Below, one piece after another: positions 1 to 11,195 of a stretch of 64,000 bases of DNA. Position numbers and translations under genes: made by a program. Below the pieces are notes generated by a model that was not told where the DNA came from, did not search any database, and worked only from the letters and a program-made list of their open reading frames with translations. How positions within the stretch are numbered: the first letter of the stretch is position 1; each line of letters starts with the position of its first letter. The stretch is from Apoderus coryli (Eukaryota; Arthropoda; Insecta; Coleoptera; Attelabidae): assembly GCA_911728435.2 (NCBI GenBank), contig OU452200.1, forward strand, positions 29,775,715 through 29,839,714, written 5' to 3'.

Positions 1-555
1 AAAATGTGACGATATCCCTGATGATAATACGAAGAAAAACAAAAAAGAAAAGACACAGATGACGTATGCTTTTTCTTCCAAAAAATCAAAAGAAGAATTC
101 GATCAAAGGGAAAAATTAAAACAATCAAAAATGGAAACTACCTATATACCTACAAAGAAGAAAGAAAAAGGAAGGCAGAAGAATTGTTAAAGAGAAAAAT
201 GACGAACAACAGGAACAAAATAGACACAACAAATAAACTAAAAAACAAAAATCTAGTAAAGAATATGCCTATAATCTATCTGACACTGACATAAAACAAA
301 AGCAAGTTGAGGAAAACAAATTCCAACTAGGAGATTTTGTGGTAACAATTTATTCTGGAAGTCAGTAACCTGGTGTGATCAAGCACAAGGATGACGGCGA
401 TGAATACAAAATAAGTAGCATGTGCCTTGCATGTAAAAAGAACAATTTTTGGAAGTGGCCTCGGGTGCCAGATGAAATTTGGTACGAAAAGAAGAACATC
501 GTGAAAAAGATTCAAAAAGGAAGACAACCAATACAAAAGATATCTTTGAGGTGAT
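1..555 (+). pseudogene. C-terminal remnant of a pogo/Tigger-like transposase
   Basis: The plus strand keeps a broken coding stretch. Bases 1-190 encode a lysine-rich, charged segment that ends in stops. From about 331 to 554 a frame with a single internal stop reads GDFVVTIYSGSQ, then a stop, then PGVIKHKDDGDEYKISS and a W-P-x-VPDEI...IVKKI ending. That layout (GDFV-V, GDEY-I, WP-VPD, and a hydrophobic IV at the end) resembles the small C-terminal domain found after the DDE domain in many insect pogo-like transposases. The DDE core itself is not in the window. The stops show it is not functional. The family assignment rests on pattern memory and is tentative. Confidence 0.5.
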
Positions 556-1697
556 TTTTTAATTATGTAGATATAATGTTAATATTCAGTTAGTTCCAAA
601 GTTTAAATGAGATGTTCAATAACTAGATTTTTTGCGTTCATTAAATAGATAGTTGTGTTCATTCACTGGTGATTTCTATATACGTAATTTTTTTTATATA
701 TAAAAATGCGTAATTTTTTCTTTATTAATTATTAAATTTGAAATTACTATATAAGTTCACTGTATTTGATTCAATCTTTATGCACCAAACATAGGTATAC
801 TAGAGCAGAACAGCTATAGATTTTTGTACGATTTTGAAAGATAATATTTTATACATTTGTTTCGATAAAACCGAGGATAAAACTAATTAGCGATAAGTAA
901 AAAAATTCTTCCCCTTAATTTATAATAAATAAAATAGAATTTAAATTTAATTAGTATAACTAAAGTAATTAAAGTTGTGTGCTTAAGCTATAAAAGTGCC
1001 TATTGAGCCGACCGCAAAAAAATGCTACCTATCCAACGTTCAAGAAACAAAATTTGTATCCATGACTTATCCTTTCTTCAAAAATCTCCCTTATATACAG
1101 CCTTCTTATGTTTAGTAACATTTGTAAATATCTTAGGCCTACAAAATTCCTGCTCGTATATATATTCCTGCTCGTGTATATATATTTTACGGATGCTGAA
1201 TTTGTTCTTGTTGAAAAAATTGAATAATTTAAGCGAGTGATTTTTGGCATTTGATTTCCAGTTTAGCAAGGGCTATAACAAATTTAGAACAGTAAACCCG
1301 AATTTTTATTTTATTATTTATTGTACTAATAATTGAATTCTCGGATAAAAAAAAACTAACAATATAGCTACCAAGCAGCAGAAATTAATAAAGTAGACAG
1401 GCACAGTTTCACACTTGAATTAAATTTTCATGTGAAATATGTAAAAACAATTTTTTTTTAAGTCCACAGGCGTACGGTGAAATCTAGGATCAAGGAAGCA
1501 ATTTTTACAAACACAAATAAGTAATTTATTTAGCATAACGCATGTTGCCGTTTTAGATATCAAATTTATAGTAAAATATTAAGAAATACGATAAATCAAA
1601 TAATATAAAACCATAAGGAGTATATAAAAAAATAAATGAAAGGCTTCAACCTTCCTACATTTTTCGGTTTTATATGTAAACGTTTTGCAATTAATAT
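556..1697. other. AT-rich stretch without recognised gene
   Basis: I see no convincing exon, RNA gene or transposon terminus here. Small open frames around 1022-1269 occur on both strands over the same bases and have no recognisable composition, so they are chance frames. Confidence 0.6.
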
Positions 1698-2389
1698 TGT
1701 CACGTTTAGGTTTAACGTGAACTATGAAGGCATTGAAAACAAATAAAATATTGAAACACCGAATACCAAGTTTAAATAGAATAAGTTTATTAACAGTTAA
1801 AGTTGAGCAGAGTTTACAAAAGATCGAAACTTAAACTAGAGAATATAGGAGTTATAATAATAGAATACAAATAATATTACTTACATTAAAATATAAGACC
1901 ACATACGGTCGAGTTGCACTATGAGTCACATTTTACTACCTTCAGGTTTCTTACTATTAGTTTAATGATTATAAAAGTTAGGACACAACTAAACTTATTT
2001 CTTCGGACAGGAGAATTTATAATAAAAGGGATATCCCTCTCTTAAATAATCTTGCGCCTAAATCCTTATCACTTATTTCTTCGGACAGGAGAATTTATAA
2101 TAAAAGGGATATCCCTCTCTTAAATAATCTTGCGCCTAAATCCTCCCTTTAATCAAAGATGGTTTCCAGATTTCTTTATGCTAATTGGTTATTAATATAA
2201 GAATACTATCACGCAACTACCCCTACATCGGGTTATTTAGTTGAGGTGGTCAGAATTGCTGATGGTGCAACTAGACTAAACAGGAAATTAATATGTTTGT
2301 ATTTTCCCATCGAACATCTGGGGTTTGTTATTTAGTTATTATTTATATTTATTTATTAATTAATTATTTTTGAATATGTAGTCGTGACA
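1698..2389 (-). repeat. Long terminal repeat of an LTR retrotransposon (minus orientation)
   Basis: The segment starts TGTCACG and ends CGTGACA, the classical TG...CA termini with a short inverted repeat. It is followed on the right by a pyrimidine run (2390-2402). Read on the minus strand this run is a purine-rich AAGGGGGAGAAA tract directly before the LTR, which is a polypurine tract. The LTR is therefore the 3' LTR of an element running leftward. It contains a tandem duplication of a 78-base unit (about 1993-2070 and 2071-2144). The second LTR was not found in the window, so this is a partial element. Confidence 0.72.
1993..2147. repeat. Tandem duplication, 78-bp period, inside the LTR
   Basis: The block beginning CTTATTTCTTCGGACAGG at 1994 recurs at 2072 and stays near-identical through CTTGCGCCTAAATCC. 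There are two copies. The near-identity points to a recent duplication, or to a unit the family carries in its LTR. Confidence 0.9.
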
Positions 2390-2600
2390 TTTCTCCCCCT
2401 TGGTGATGATCTTGGTGATCATGTCAGGCCCATGACATGTTGAACTTCGGCTCCCATGTTTCCGCTTCGTTCCGAGAACACACCATTGTTTCACCCAAAG
2501 CTCTTTATCGTTATATGCCTGTAAGAGATTGAACGCCAATTGCGTTTTCATCTTTGTTGGTTGTACATATTTTCTTATTCCCATTTGACATTACTGACTT
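2390..2600 (-). pseudogene. 3' internal end of the LTR element (pol tail and polypurine tract)
   Basis: Directly internal to the LTR, the minus strand holds the purine tract (2390-2402) and a short open frame (2584-2360) that runs into the LTR. The peptide has no recognisable domain. By position it should be the extreme C-terminus of pol and the 3' untranslated part of the retroelement. Nothing beyond 2600 looks like the rest of pol, so the copy is truncated. Confidence 0.45.
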
Positions 2601-2799
2601 GTATGTTTGGTTAGTGCAGATGCCGTATTCATTTTCTATTGATATCAACTTTTCACTCAAGTCTACAGTAGAGCCAAATGACATTTACCCTACTGTTGGG
2701 TTTTAGAATTTTTCGCCCCAAGTACAGCGTTTAGTCGAAAAATACAATTAAGGAATTATTTGTATACAGATGTTCGAGGATCCTATAAAAGTTTCTAAA

Positions 2800-2885
2800 T
2801 AACGTACTTTTAGTACTAATTCGATGATGTGGCATCGTACTCAGGACGACAGTAGAAAGTCAAAAGTGTCCTAAAAAATGTAAAA
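2800..2885. repeat. Short repeat shared with 4478-4540
   Basis: The block containing TGGCATCGTACTCAGGACG ... AAGTGTCCTAAAA recurs at about 4485-4540 (TACTCAGGACGCCAGCAGCA ... AAAGTGTCCTAAAA) in the same orientation. The second copy lies just 3' of a transposase tail, so this is probably the terminal part of that transposon family. The rest of 2600-3205 shows nothing else. Confidence 0.6.
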
Positions 2886-3205
2886 CTGCACCATATGCAT
2901 AATATGAATTGAAAAACGCAGCAGCAGAAGTCAATTTTAGTATTTTGACCTACGTGAGTCGCTATAACTGCTGTTATTATACTAAACAAATCCCCGTCTG
3001 GGCTATTCGACCTTGAATCGGACTATACCTTGTTATGGTTCAGCCACATAGTGAGATCGCCCGATTGTAAACCCTTATAATTTTTTTATGGGGACATCTC
3101 AACAACCGTGTTTAATAATAATAGTATATTATGCAACGATCATGTAATGATGGTTATTAATACACGAGCATTTTTTTCTGAAGTAATCCATCTATCGAGG
3201 AGTGA

Positions 3206-3291
3206 ATATTATTATTTGAATAAAACGACGTCTACTCCACAAAATGCGAACATTTTGTGGAGTAGACGTCGTTTTATTCAAATAATAATAT
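3206..3291. repeat. Perfect inverted repeat (41-bp arms, 4-bp loop)
   Basis: Positions 3206-3246 and 3251-3291 are exact reverse complements separated by CGAA. The arm contains ACGTCTACTCCACAAAATG, whose reverse form also appears at 52075-52095 (TTGTGGAGTAGACGTC), just downstream of a hammerhead-like motif. The palindrome therefore looks like two tails of the same retroelement family joined tail to tail. Confidence 0.95.
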
Positions 3292-3739
3292 ATATATTTT
3301 TTCTATACCCCATAAATAATGAAGAACTATACATATATTTATATTTGTATTGACAAACCTCAAATGCACAGCATGTTGGTTAAAAAATGTATCGTTATGA
3401 AAAATCTGTATCATAATGGATTTCATTATGAAACGAATTTTTTTATAGTACGGGTGTCGAAAAAGTTCTTTTATTGCATCAGTAAACCATTACAATGACA
3501 ACATAATGCAGTTGGGCGAGTTTCAGTACGGTGCTATATACATTGCATATACCTAACCATCTGTTCAGCTAACCAATAGACAATAAAACGATATTCAGGA
3601 ATAACATTTTAAATATGACAATACATGGAAATTATTAAATCAAGAACAAAAAAATATCTATAATTTACATAAACACAAAAATAGTAACAGATAACAATAG
3701 GCAAGTCTGTCTATCCTCACATGGCTCAACCATATATTA

Positions 3740-4156
3740 CTATTGTTAATCCAATCAGCAATTGCGATTCATATATCTTCGGTTAAATGAACGTTTAGTT
3801 TTAGCTTCCCACAATTTTTTAGACCATGAGTTTATGCATTTAGCCATTGTAACTGAAAATTACCCTTTCTACAATTCCGTGGAATGGATGGGTATATTAA
3901 GTGAATTAGGGAAGCGTATATTTATATTGTGAATATGTGTCCTAAACTGGATTTTATTGTACAAATAGGGTGATGTTTTATTTTTTAAAATAGTAAAATA
4001 TCTAACTGAGGTATGCAGTTGTCGTCTGTCGTGTATATAAATCCAGTTGGCCTTACATAAAGTGTGGCTGACTCTCTGGAATTTGCGAACCCCAAATATC
4101 AGTCTCAAACATGAATTCTGAAGTTTTTGTATGCGGTTTTTATCAACCACCATCAA
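3740..4156 (-). pseudogene. Non-LTR retrotransposon ORF2, C-terminal fragment
   Basis: The minus-strand frame from 4156 to 3869 (95 codons) reads RIQKLQNSCLRLIFG, then VSHTLCKANWIYIHDRR, HTSVRYFTILKNKTSPYLYNKI and FRTHIHNINIRFPNS. This is the typical region behind the reverse-transcriptase domain of insect R1/Jockey/CR1-type elements (QN..LR.IFG; W..I..RR..H). The frame ends early and no RT core lies upstream, so it is a 5'-truncated dead copy. Confidence 0.8.
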
Positions 4157-4224
4157 GCTGGCATTAGGAATGGCAAGTATCGCAGTAGTTAATGCGATAA
4201 TACGAGCGTGTCACACAACGATAT

Positions 4225-4545
4225 TTTCAGGTTCCTGTTTACCGTTTACCTAAGCAGACCACATAATTTAGATGAATTAAGGCACCGCATCCAAAACGAG
4301 ATGCAATTGATCACCCCGAGATCATAGAAAACGTGCAACGCTCGTTTGGGGAAGGCTAGCCCATTACCAAACGGTTACGGTGCCCGCTTTGAACATTTAG
4401 TCTAGATAGTCCTCCAAAAAACAAAATTAATTAGGTATTTTCGTTAATCACAATCCCAAATGTTTTTAAGGTGCCCCCTACATGTGGCACATCATGGTAC
4501 TCAGGACGCCAGCAGCAAGTCGAAAGTGTCCTAAAAGATAGGGGT
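4225..4545 (+). pseudogene. Mariner-like transposase, C-terminal tail
   Basis: The plus strand reads LSRPHNLDELRHRIQNEMQ and LITPEIIENVQRSFGEG across a frame shift near 4316, followed by a remnant of the closing -FEHLV- type end. This is the C-terminal region after the last catalytic aspartate in a widespread insect mariner/IS630-type transposase. No catalytic part remains. The 3' flank carries the short repeat shared with 2800-2885. Confidence 0.75.
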
Positions 4546-4549
4546 TGCG

Positions 4550-5333
4550 ATTTGAAACAAACATGACTTAGATGGTGGCGTAGACTACAAAATTGCTAAA
4601 CATAAATCAAAACTGACGTGTCTCAGCTATTCTTTTAAAAATGTACCATTCTGAAAATAATCGCCCGTTACTTTACGGACACCCTGCATATGGCAGTAAA
4701 CTGAAACTGTCACCGAATTCGTTTGAAATAACTAAATGGGGAAGTTCAGGAGGAAATATAAGTATTCCAGATACGTATTCCGAAAGCACAAAAGATATAA
4801 TATATTATTCGTATATTATTTAAGGGGAAGCGGTGGTTCCCTTGCGTTGACCGCCCCTGTATTATGTACACTTTAGAACTATTAAGCCCCCAAAATTTCC
4901 ATTCTCTAAGATAAAGAGATGTACCCCGGTTTTCGCGCAGATACCCTGTAAGTCTTAATTAATACTTTTAAGTGTCCGTACGACCTAAGTCCCCTGTTTC
5001 ACTGCAGCCTCATGGGCTTATTGTGAAAAGTCCCCGTATATTATGCCACCCAATCCAGCAGCCCTGTACCCTCCACTACCTTGTGGAGTTCAGTTATGTG
5101 TTGGGTGTCAATATCTGCTGGCGCAATCAGCTCATGCCCAACATTGACTTAGTATTCTAAATATAGACGTATACATTTATATCCCAATAAGCATTTATTT
5201 CTCAAGATTCAAATCGCTGCGCTATAAAGGGATTACCGTTTATCTTTAAAAAGATAAATAAGCATTATACATTTGATCTATTAAGATGATACTTAATGCA
5301 GCTAAATCTAATATTTAAATATGTTGTATGATA
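4550..5333. other. No recognised gene
   Basis: Two small open frames (4641-4823, 4972-5160) show no known domain, and the stretch has no terminal repeats that I can pair. It lies between two transposon copies. Confidence 0.5.
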
Positions 5334-5335
5334 TA

Positions 5336-6502
5336 ACGGGTGGGCAAATTTGAGGTTGGGAAGTAAATTGGCTGTCAAATTATGAAATGTAAAGAATTGG
5401 GCTGTCATCTTTTGACATTTATTTAGTAAAAAGGTCTTAACCATGGAACGCTACACTCTTGAACAAAGAATTTTAATTGTGAAAATTTACTATCAAAATG
5501 GTGAAAATTTTACTGTGTCACTTCGTAAAATTCGAGCAGATTTTCCTCGTAATCAGGCTTCTTCTGAGAGCGCTGTGCGTAATTTAATCACTAAATTCGA
5601 GAATCACGGTACTGTTGCTGACAATAGACCAAAACAATCTACGCTTGTAGTGGCCGTAGTCATGCATAGCCGCTGTACAACAAAGTGTTGAGAATGATCC
5701 TGGAACCTCAACTCGTCGACGTTCGCAACAATTAGGCGTCACCAGAGGCACTTTGCGCAAAATTTTGCATAAAGGCTTCATCTCGCTTCATCACGCTTAG
5801 GTAATAAATCCTGCCGACAATTCGCGTCGAACGTTTGTGAGTTGGCTGTCTGAAAAACTAAACGAAAACAACGCATTTTCCAACAAAATCATCTTTAATG
5901 ATAAGGCCCATTTTCAATTAGGCGGTTATGTAAACAAACAAAATTGTCGCATATGGGCTCACAAAATCTACAAATAGTCCTCAAAAAAGCATTACATCCA
6001 AAGAAAGTGACCGTATGGTGCGGTTTGTGGTTAGGCGTATTTTTTCGAAAATGAGCAAATAAACGCCGGCACCGTGAATTCTCTGCGCTACCAAACCATG
6101 ATAACCGATTTTCTGTGGCCACAATTGGCTAATGTTGACATCAGTGACCTTTGGTTTCAGCAAGACGGCGCCACAAACCCGACAGCCGGCCAAACAATTC
6201 AGTTATTGCATGTGAAATTTCCGGTCACGTAATTTCTCGATGTCAGCTGACGCTGAAGATGAAATTCGGCGCTGCATTGACGAGATAAGCGAAGCTTTGT
6301 TGCAAAATGTGGTTCAAAATTTTGTGAAAAGAGCAGACGTCTGCCGACGTGCTAGAGGTGAACATTTGCCCGACATCATATTCCATTATTAATTCCCATA
6401 TTTCTACTTTATATTGGTGTCAATAAAACTGAATTTGTCAAAAAAAAAAGTTTGTTTTTTAGCCAATTTACCTACTTTCTAACCTCAAATTTGCCCACCC
6501 AT
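5336..6502 (+). mobile_element. Complete but inactive mariner-family transposon
   Basis: The element is 1167 bp. It has terminal inverted repeats beginning ACGGGTGGGCAAATTTGAGG on the left and, reverse-complemented, ATGGGTGGGCAAATTTGAGG on the right. It is flanked by the expected TA duplication (5334-5335 and 6503-6504). Homology of the inverted repeats continues for about 40 bases with small indels. The interior carries one transposase gene with many lesions. Confidence 0.93.
5443..6395 (+). pseudogene. Mariner-family transposase pseudogene
   Basis: It opens with MERYTLEQRILIVKIYYQNG, the helix-turn-helix start of this transposase family. It continues through SESAVRNLITKFENHGTV, then after a frameshift near 5660 NDPGTSTRRRSQQLGV, IIFNDKAHFQLGGYVN (first catalytic Asp region), NSLRYQTMITDFLWPQL and DLWFQQDGAT (second catalytic Asp). 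The third catalytic part near 6240-6350 is scrambled. At least three stops and several frame changes disable it. A full-length relative would be about 340-350 residues, and the remnant spans that whole length. Confidence 0.9.
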
Positions 6503-6504
6503 TA

Positions 6505-8160
6505 TCAGAAACATTTATTTTTAGAGAATTTAAACCCAATATCTTAAATTGTTAATTAAATAATAATTTCCCACGAAGAGTATTGGCACATATTTATTAA
6601 ATGGTTATTTAAAATGTTATTCATTCAATAATTGAATTAGGCCAAAATGAAATTTGAACCGTATATATGAAAACTGTACCTATGTGTATGGCTTCCTTTT
6701 AGGATAATGAACTACCAAATATAATGCGAACTAAAAATAACTCCCCCTTTCTTTTTTTTAACTAACATCAAAGATTAATCTACACAATAGATAGTCAGCG
6801 TATATGGGACATAAAACAAAAATTGAAACTGTCTCGACACGAGCTACATCTATTAGAAAAACATGCAACCATGGAATTGTAGATGGCGTTATATGTATTG
6901 TGTTGAAATAAAATAATCATATGGGCAATGTTAGACAAGGACGAGTATACTTTCCCCTACGAGGTGGGAGTTTGTTTTTATATTATAGTTATCATATATG
7001 TACTACTGTGCAGCAGTGTTTTTTGTCGGGTAGTAATATAAAATTATATGGTATACGTATACCTATCTACGCAAAGATTAATGTGTATGGACGAAAATAA
7101 AAGAAATTACTATAATAGTATAAATATACAGGGCTGGTTCATTAAATTAGACAATAATTTTAAATGACTAAAATAATATTATTTTAGTCATTTAATTTTA
7201 AATTTCGGATATAAGGATGCATCAAAAAGTTATATTTAAATTAACGAAATTTGGCGTTATAGATAGGACTTCCGGTTATTACCTGATTCAGTTTTAAGGA
7301 TCAAACTCAAACAGCAGATTCAACTTGTCGTTAACATGATGAAAAAATAAATCTCAGAGGCGGGTAAATTAAAGGGGCATAAAGGCGTGAAATGCTACCC
7401 TAACTTTTTTATGCAGATTTTTTGCGTGTGTTTCAATTCGGAGATGTAAAATCTAACAAATTATATACGTAATAAATGTATCCTTCTGTGATATTGATAG
7501 AAAGTCATCGTTATCGCGTAATATCGATTTTAAGAAATGTTAATATTAAAAAGGCTGTGCTTTTTACAAGTTGCTGAAGTAAATAAGGTTTGAAATTTCC
7601 AGCATGACAATAATTATTTAAAAAAATACGGTTTCGAAATGCAGGATGTAAAAAATTAGAATTTTTAATCTGTTTTTAATGAAAATTTAAATCTATTGAG
7701 AAATATGGTTCAGGGTTTTTGTGAAATGTATTTTACTCCAAAGATTCTACTCATCGATTATAACCGAATTAATTTACTCAAAAATATCTATACTAGTAAA
7801 ATAACACAATTATCACAATTAGGTTCAAATTCTGCAACGCCGAATTGAAAAAAAACTTACAGTCTCCCTAATATTGGTTTTTGTGCAATGATCATAAAAC
7901 TTTAAAAAACTAACGATTTATGTAGATTGTATTGTTAACACGTTTCGTAAAAAGCTTTAAAAACCCACCAACAGGGTGTTAAAAGTATCACGACAATAAC
8001 TTTTTTCATGTTTTAACAAGTACAATCGTCTGCTTCAGATTGATCCTTAAAAACTGAATAACAGTTTCTCTATATAAAAAAATAAAACTCGTAAATATCA
8101 TCCCCAAACATTTAATTTGAATACAATTACATAACACCATATTTGAAAGTAAATAAAAAA
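6505..8160. repeat. Repeat-rich gap with short foldbacks
   Basis: There is no gene. A 30-bp block (6770-6799) returns inverted at 9612-9641. An imperfect palindrome sits around 7146-7195 (TGACTAAAATAATATTATTTTAGTCA). A block of about 35 bp at 7285-7322 recurs inverted at 8032-8066 (TTTTAAGGATCAA core), which marks a foldback of roughly 780 bp. All look like decayed non-autonomous transposons. Confidence 0.6.
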
Positions 8161-8217
8161 AAACAGCATTACCTAGTTTGACAGATTTGCAAATTGCAAA
8201 TCAAAGTATCTATGTAT

Positions 8218-8580
8218 ACAGGGTGTTGCATAAGTACTTGTACAAACTTTAAAGGGTGATTGACTAATTTTAAGATACAAATTTCATATGTACATGGGTC
8301 CGCTACGGCTTGGTTTTCGAGATACAGGTAGTTCAAAAAGAATATTATATTTAGGATTATATGCTTGTTCAATAGCATCGCAATTTGGTGCAATTCGGGA
8401 TACAGGTGTATTGATGACACCAGAGCTGTCAAAAGAACTAATAAAAAATACGAAAAATAACAAAATACAAATATCATTCAAAAGACAACAATGCACATAA
8501 TAGTCGGTACCAAGCCAAATAGGTAGTAGGTAAATATAGATTTATTTTGTTTCGGGCTTGGGCTTGGCACCGACTTATTG
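8218..8580. repeat. Decayed DNA-transposon fragments, including a short inverted repeat
   Basis: ATACAGGGTGTTGCATAAG (8216-8234) resembles the 'acagggtgt' ends common on insect Tc1/mariner relics. At 8502-8520 GTCGGTACCAAGCC is matched in inverse by GGCTTGGCACCGAC at about 8562-8575. Overlapping frames on both strands at 8169-8500 are mutually exclusive and unrecognised, so I do not call a gene. Confidence 0.5.
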
Positions 8581-8589
8581 TAATCAAAA

Positions 8590-10040
8590 CTACCCACCAA
8601 ACGGATACATTTAATTTTACGCAGATGCTCAAAATGTTAACTTTCTTTCATTAATAGAGACCTGTGAAGTGAGCTTACCTCTTACGCCCACGTATTAAGT
8701 ACTAAGTTTCAGTTATCAGTTATAATTTTTTATTTTCCAAGAAAGCGAAACGAGATATTTAAAACGGCATTGCGCCGCCCTCATGTATACCTTCGGGGGC
8801 GGCATCGAAAATCGCTACACGTCACAAACTTGTAAATGCTTAGAACTACCCCTATATCAAATTTCTATTTTCTATCTTTTTTGTTTCATACCCAAAGCCC
8901 TATTCCTACCGAACTTATTATTTACCCGAAGAAACATTAAAAAGAAGTAAAATTTAAGTACCTAAACCGATAAAGTGGAACTTATACCTGATGAAGAGAC
9001 AGACTATTATAATAGGTATACCTAATATAATATAGGTAGCACTGATAATTTTTTTATTATAGGTATTATAAGATCTACAACAATCTTGTTACATCTTTGC
9101 CACATTGTCTACGTGAAATATTTAGTCAAAAGTATGTTTCTATCTAAAAGCTTTTCATTTAACGATTGTTCGCCACTGATCATGGGACTGGTCTAGTCTT
9201 GAAACATGTATGACATGGATTAAATATTATTATATTAAATTTAATTCATAGAGATTAGGCTTTTATTTCAATACTGTACTTGTAATAAATCACCCTGTGT
9301 GTTTCTTTTACCGACGAATTGGCAACAGCACGACACACACCACATTCGCTTGTTTTTTTTTCTACCCTCCCTGCGTATCCCCTCCAGATTAATACAGAAT
9401 TTCATCAATTTCTCTCTCTGACAATACAGCATTGCCGGTGCATATCTGTTGCAAATGATCTAAATAATTGTTATACGTTGCGTTTTGTTTTTGATATTAA
9501 TAAACTACAAAACGGTTTCTGGCTGTGACAATACTGCTCTATGCTTTACACGCTAGTCTACGCCACGTAGTGGCAGGCATACTTAGAGATGTTCTGATTT
9601 TAATGCATTGGGCTGACTATCTATTGTGTAGATTAATCTTTGCTAACATGATATCAATTTAGAATGGATCGATATCAATGGAAAACTTGTTAATAAATGC
9701 TGAATGATTTTTTAATACATTTTAAATAGCTTATTACTTGTCTTTTTTGTTATTCGGAAAACATGGTTATATTACAATTTCTTATTGCATAGAAAATTTG
9801 CACCACATATATGACTGATATTTTATTTTAGTCCCCTTTTTCAGCCTTCACGTTCCTTTTAAATATGACTCTACTCATTTAAAAATATTTTCCGCATTTA
9901 TTTATTTTAGTTTTTAACATGCTTATGCATTTATGGTGAAATATAATAATAGTGTGTGCAACCAATGTGGCTTAGATATCGATATCTTACAAAGGTGCAA
10001 CTTAAGAACGAGAGTATAGGTACTGAATTGTCTAAGAGCA
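8590..10040. repeat. Gap with a hammerhead-like repeat tail
   Basis: There is no exon. A retroelement-like tail lies at 9140-9300. It contains GATTGTTCGCCACTGATCA, the weak stem GACTGGTCTAGTC, then GAAACATGTATG, the same family as copies at 17.8-18.2 kb, 32.6 kb and 52.0 kb. The 30-bp inverted partner of 6770-6799 is at 9612-9641. A frame at 9319-9528 has no family. Confidence 0.55.
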
Positions 10041-10044
10041 TAAT

Positions 10045-10716
10045 AGTATATTAAGTATAAAGGGCGGTAAAGCATTCGTTGCAGCCCGCCGAAGGGCTGC
10101 AGCGGCTTTACCGCCAGTGGTGCTTACAACTGTTTTTCGCCTGCCTCTTCATACTACAATATTAAACCAAAAGAACTTTATTTTAATAATTAATTAGTAC
10201 TGTTATGAACTGACAGTTTTTGACAGTAATTAATGGGAGTATTTTTTGACGTACATGATAATAGGCGTTATCCTTTGACAAACTCAGATCAGATAAACTT
10301 ATGTGACAGGCTCACATGGCAATGTTGAGTATTTTAAATGTAGAAAGAAACTGTCAAATTAGTATCTGAGCGTGTACGCTATACAAATTTAATTTTAGAA
10401 TCTTAGGTATATTTCGGTACCAAAATATTAATTAAAAAGTGATTACTAATGAATAATGGACAATTTTAAATAATTAAATGAGTTTAGCGGAATGGCAGAC
10501 GACTACCTAAGTAAATTTTCTCAATTAATTGTCAACTTATCCTCTAGATGGAATGCACATTAAGTTAAGTGAGTGAAAACTACTGATGTTAACGTTATTA
10601 TTGGAAATCTAACAGTAGCGCCATCTATGAAAAAAAATTAAAATGAGCGGGCGCTAAATGGTTATTTACCGCCCGCATATGCGGTAAAACTCTGTTTAAG
10701 TGCAGGCAGGCGAAAA
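10045..10716 (+). mobile_element. GC-hairpin non-autonomous element, left copy
   Basis: This roughly 670-bp unit is matched in inverse orientation by 13052-14404. One end has GGGCGGTAAAGCATTCG...GCTTTACCGCC, a hairpin with GC-rich arms around GCAGCCC/GGGCTGC. The other end has GCGGGCGCTAAATGG and CCGCCCGCATATGCGG. The sharp GC-rich hairpins in very AT-rich surroundings and the dispersed inverted copies indicate a mobile element without coding capacity. No target duplication could be established, so the ends are approximate (AGTATATT on both flanks). Confidence 0.75.
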
Positions 10717-11195
10717 TAGTATATTGTGCAACGAACATGAAATGACATATACCTACTTCCTACGAGTATGATCGTTTGCAGCATGAGCCACAGGCGAGTG
10801 CTGCAAATCATACCAGCAAGAAATGGTAATTTCATGTGAGTTTCACACTATAGTTTTTCTAGGACTGTTTTAATGCTTTTGAATAAATTTAACATAATTT
10901 TTAGGAAAATATTTGTTTTTCGAAACTTACCCCTATTAACGTATAAGCCTAAATACGATAAATTAGAAGTATTAAATTGACTAGGTGGTGTTAAACTATA
11001 TTCACTATCACTGTTTATGTGTTTTGAAATTAGCGAAATACTTAATTATAATTATTATTAATTATAAATACCAAAACTGTCAATTTGGTGTTTGTATTTT
11101 CGGCGTTGCTATGGTGATTTTTGATGCCGGCCGCTACTTTTGTCATTACCGGGAAATTTTATCCGTGCGTAATAATATTTCCCACTAGTTGCTAG
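10712..11195 (+). repeat. Dispersed repeat, copy 1 (copy 2 at 18856-19320)
   Basis: It begins GAAAATAGTATATT and contains GACTGTTTTAATGCTTTTG, TTTTTAGGAAAA and CTAGGTGGTGTTAAACTATA. All of these recur in the same order and orientation at 18856-19320. Near its start is a hairpin-like segment with TTTGCAGCATGAGCC...GAGTGCTGCAAA. The copies also share CGGCGTTGCTATG near the 3' part. Frames in it (10985-11188) are incidental. Confidence 0.75.

Noticed and set aside
1022..1269. Overlapping frames on both strands
   Set aside because: They cover the same bases, are short and have no domain or splice context.
5584..6193. Minus-strand frames inside the mariner element
   Set aside because: They are antisense shadows of the transposase pseudogene, which explains the sequence on the plus strand.
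8010..8040. Another hammerhead-like site on the minus strand (CTGAAGCAGACG...)
   Set aside because: The core reads CTGAAGC instead of CTGANGA, the stem does not pair and the 3' core is AAAAC. It was not counted.
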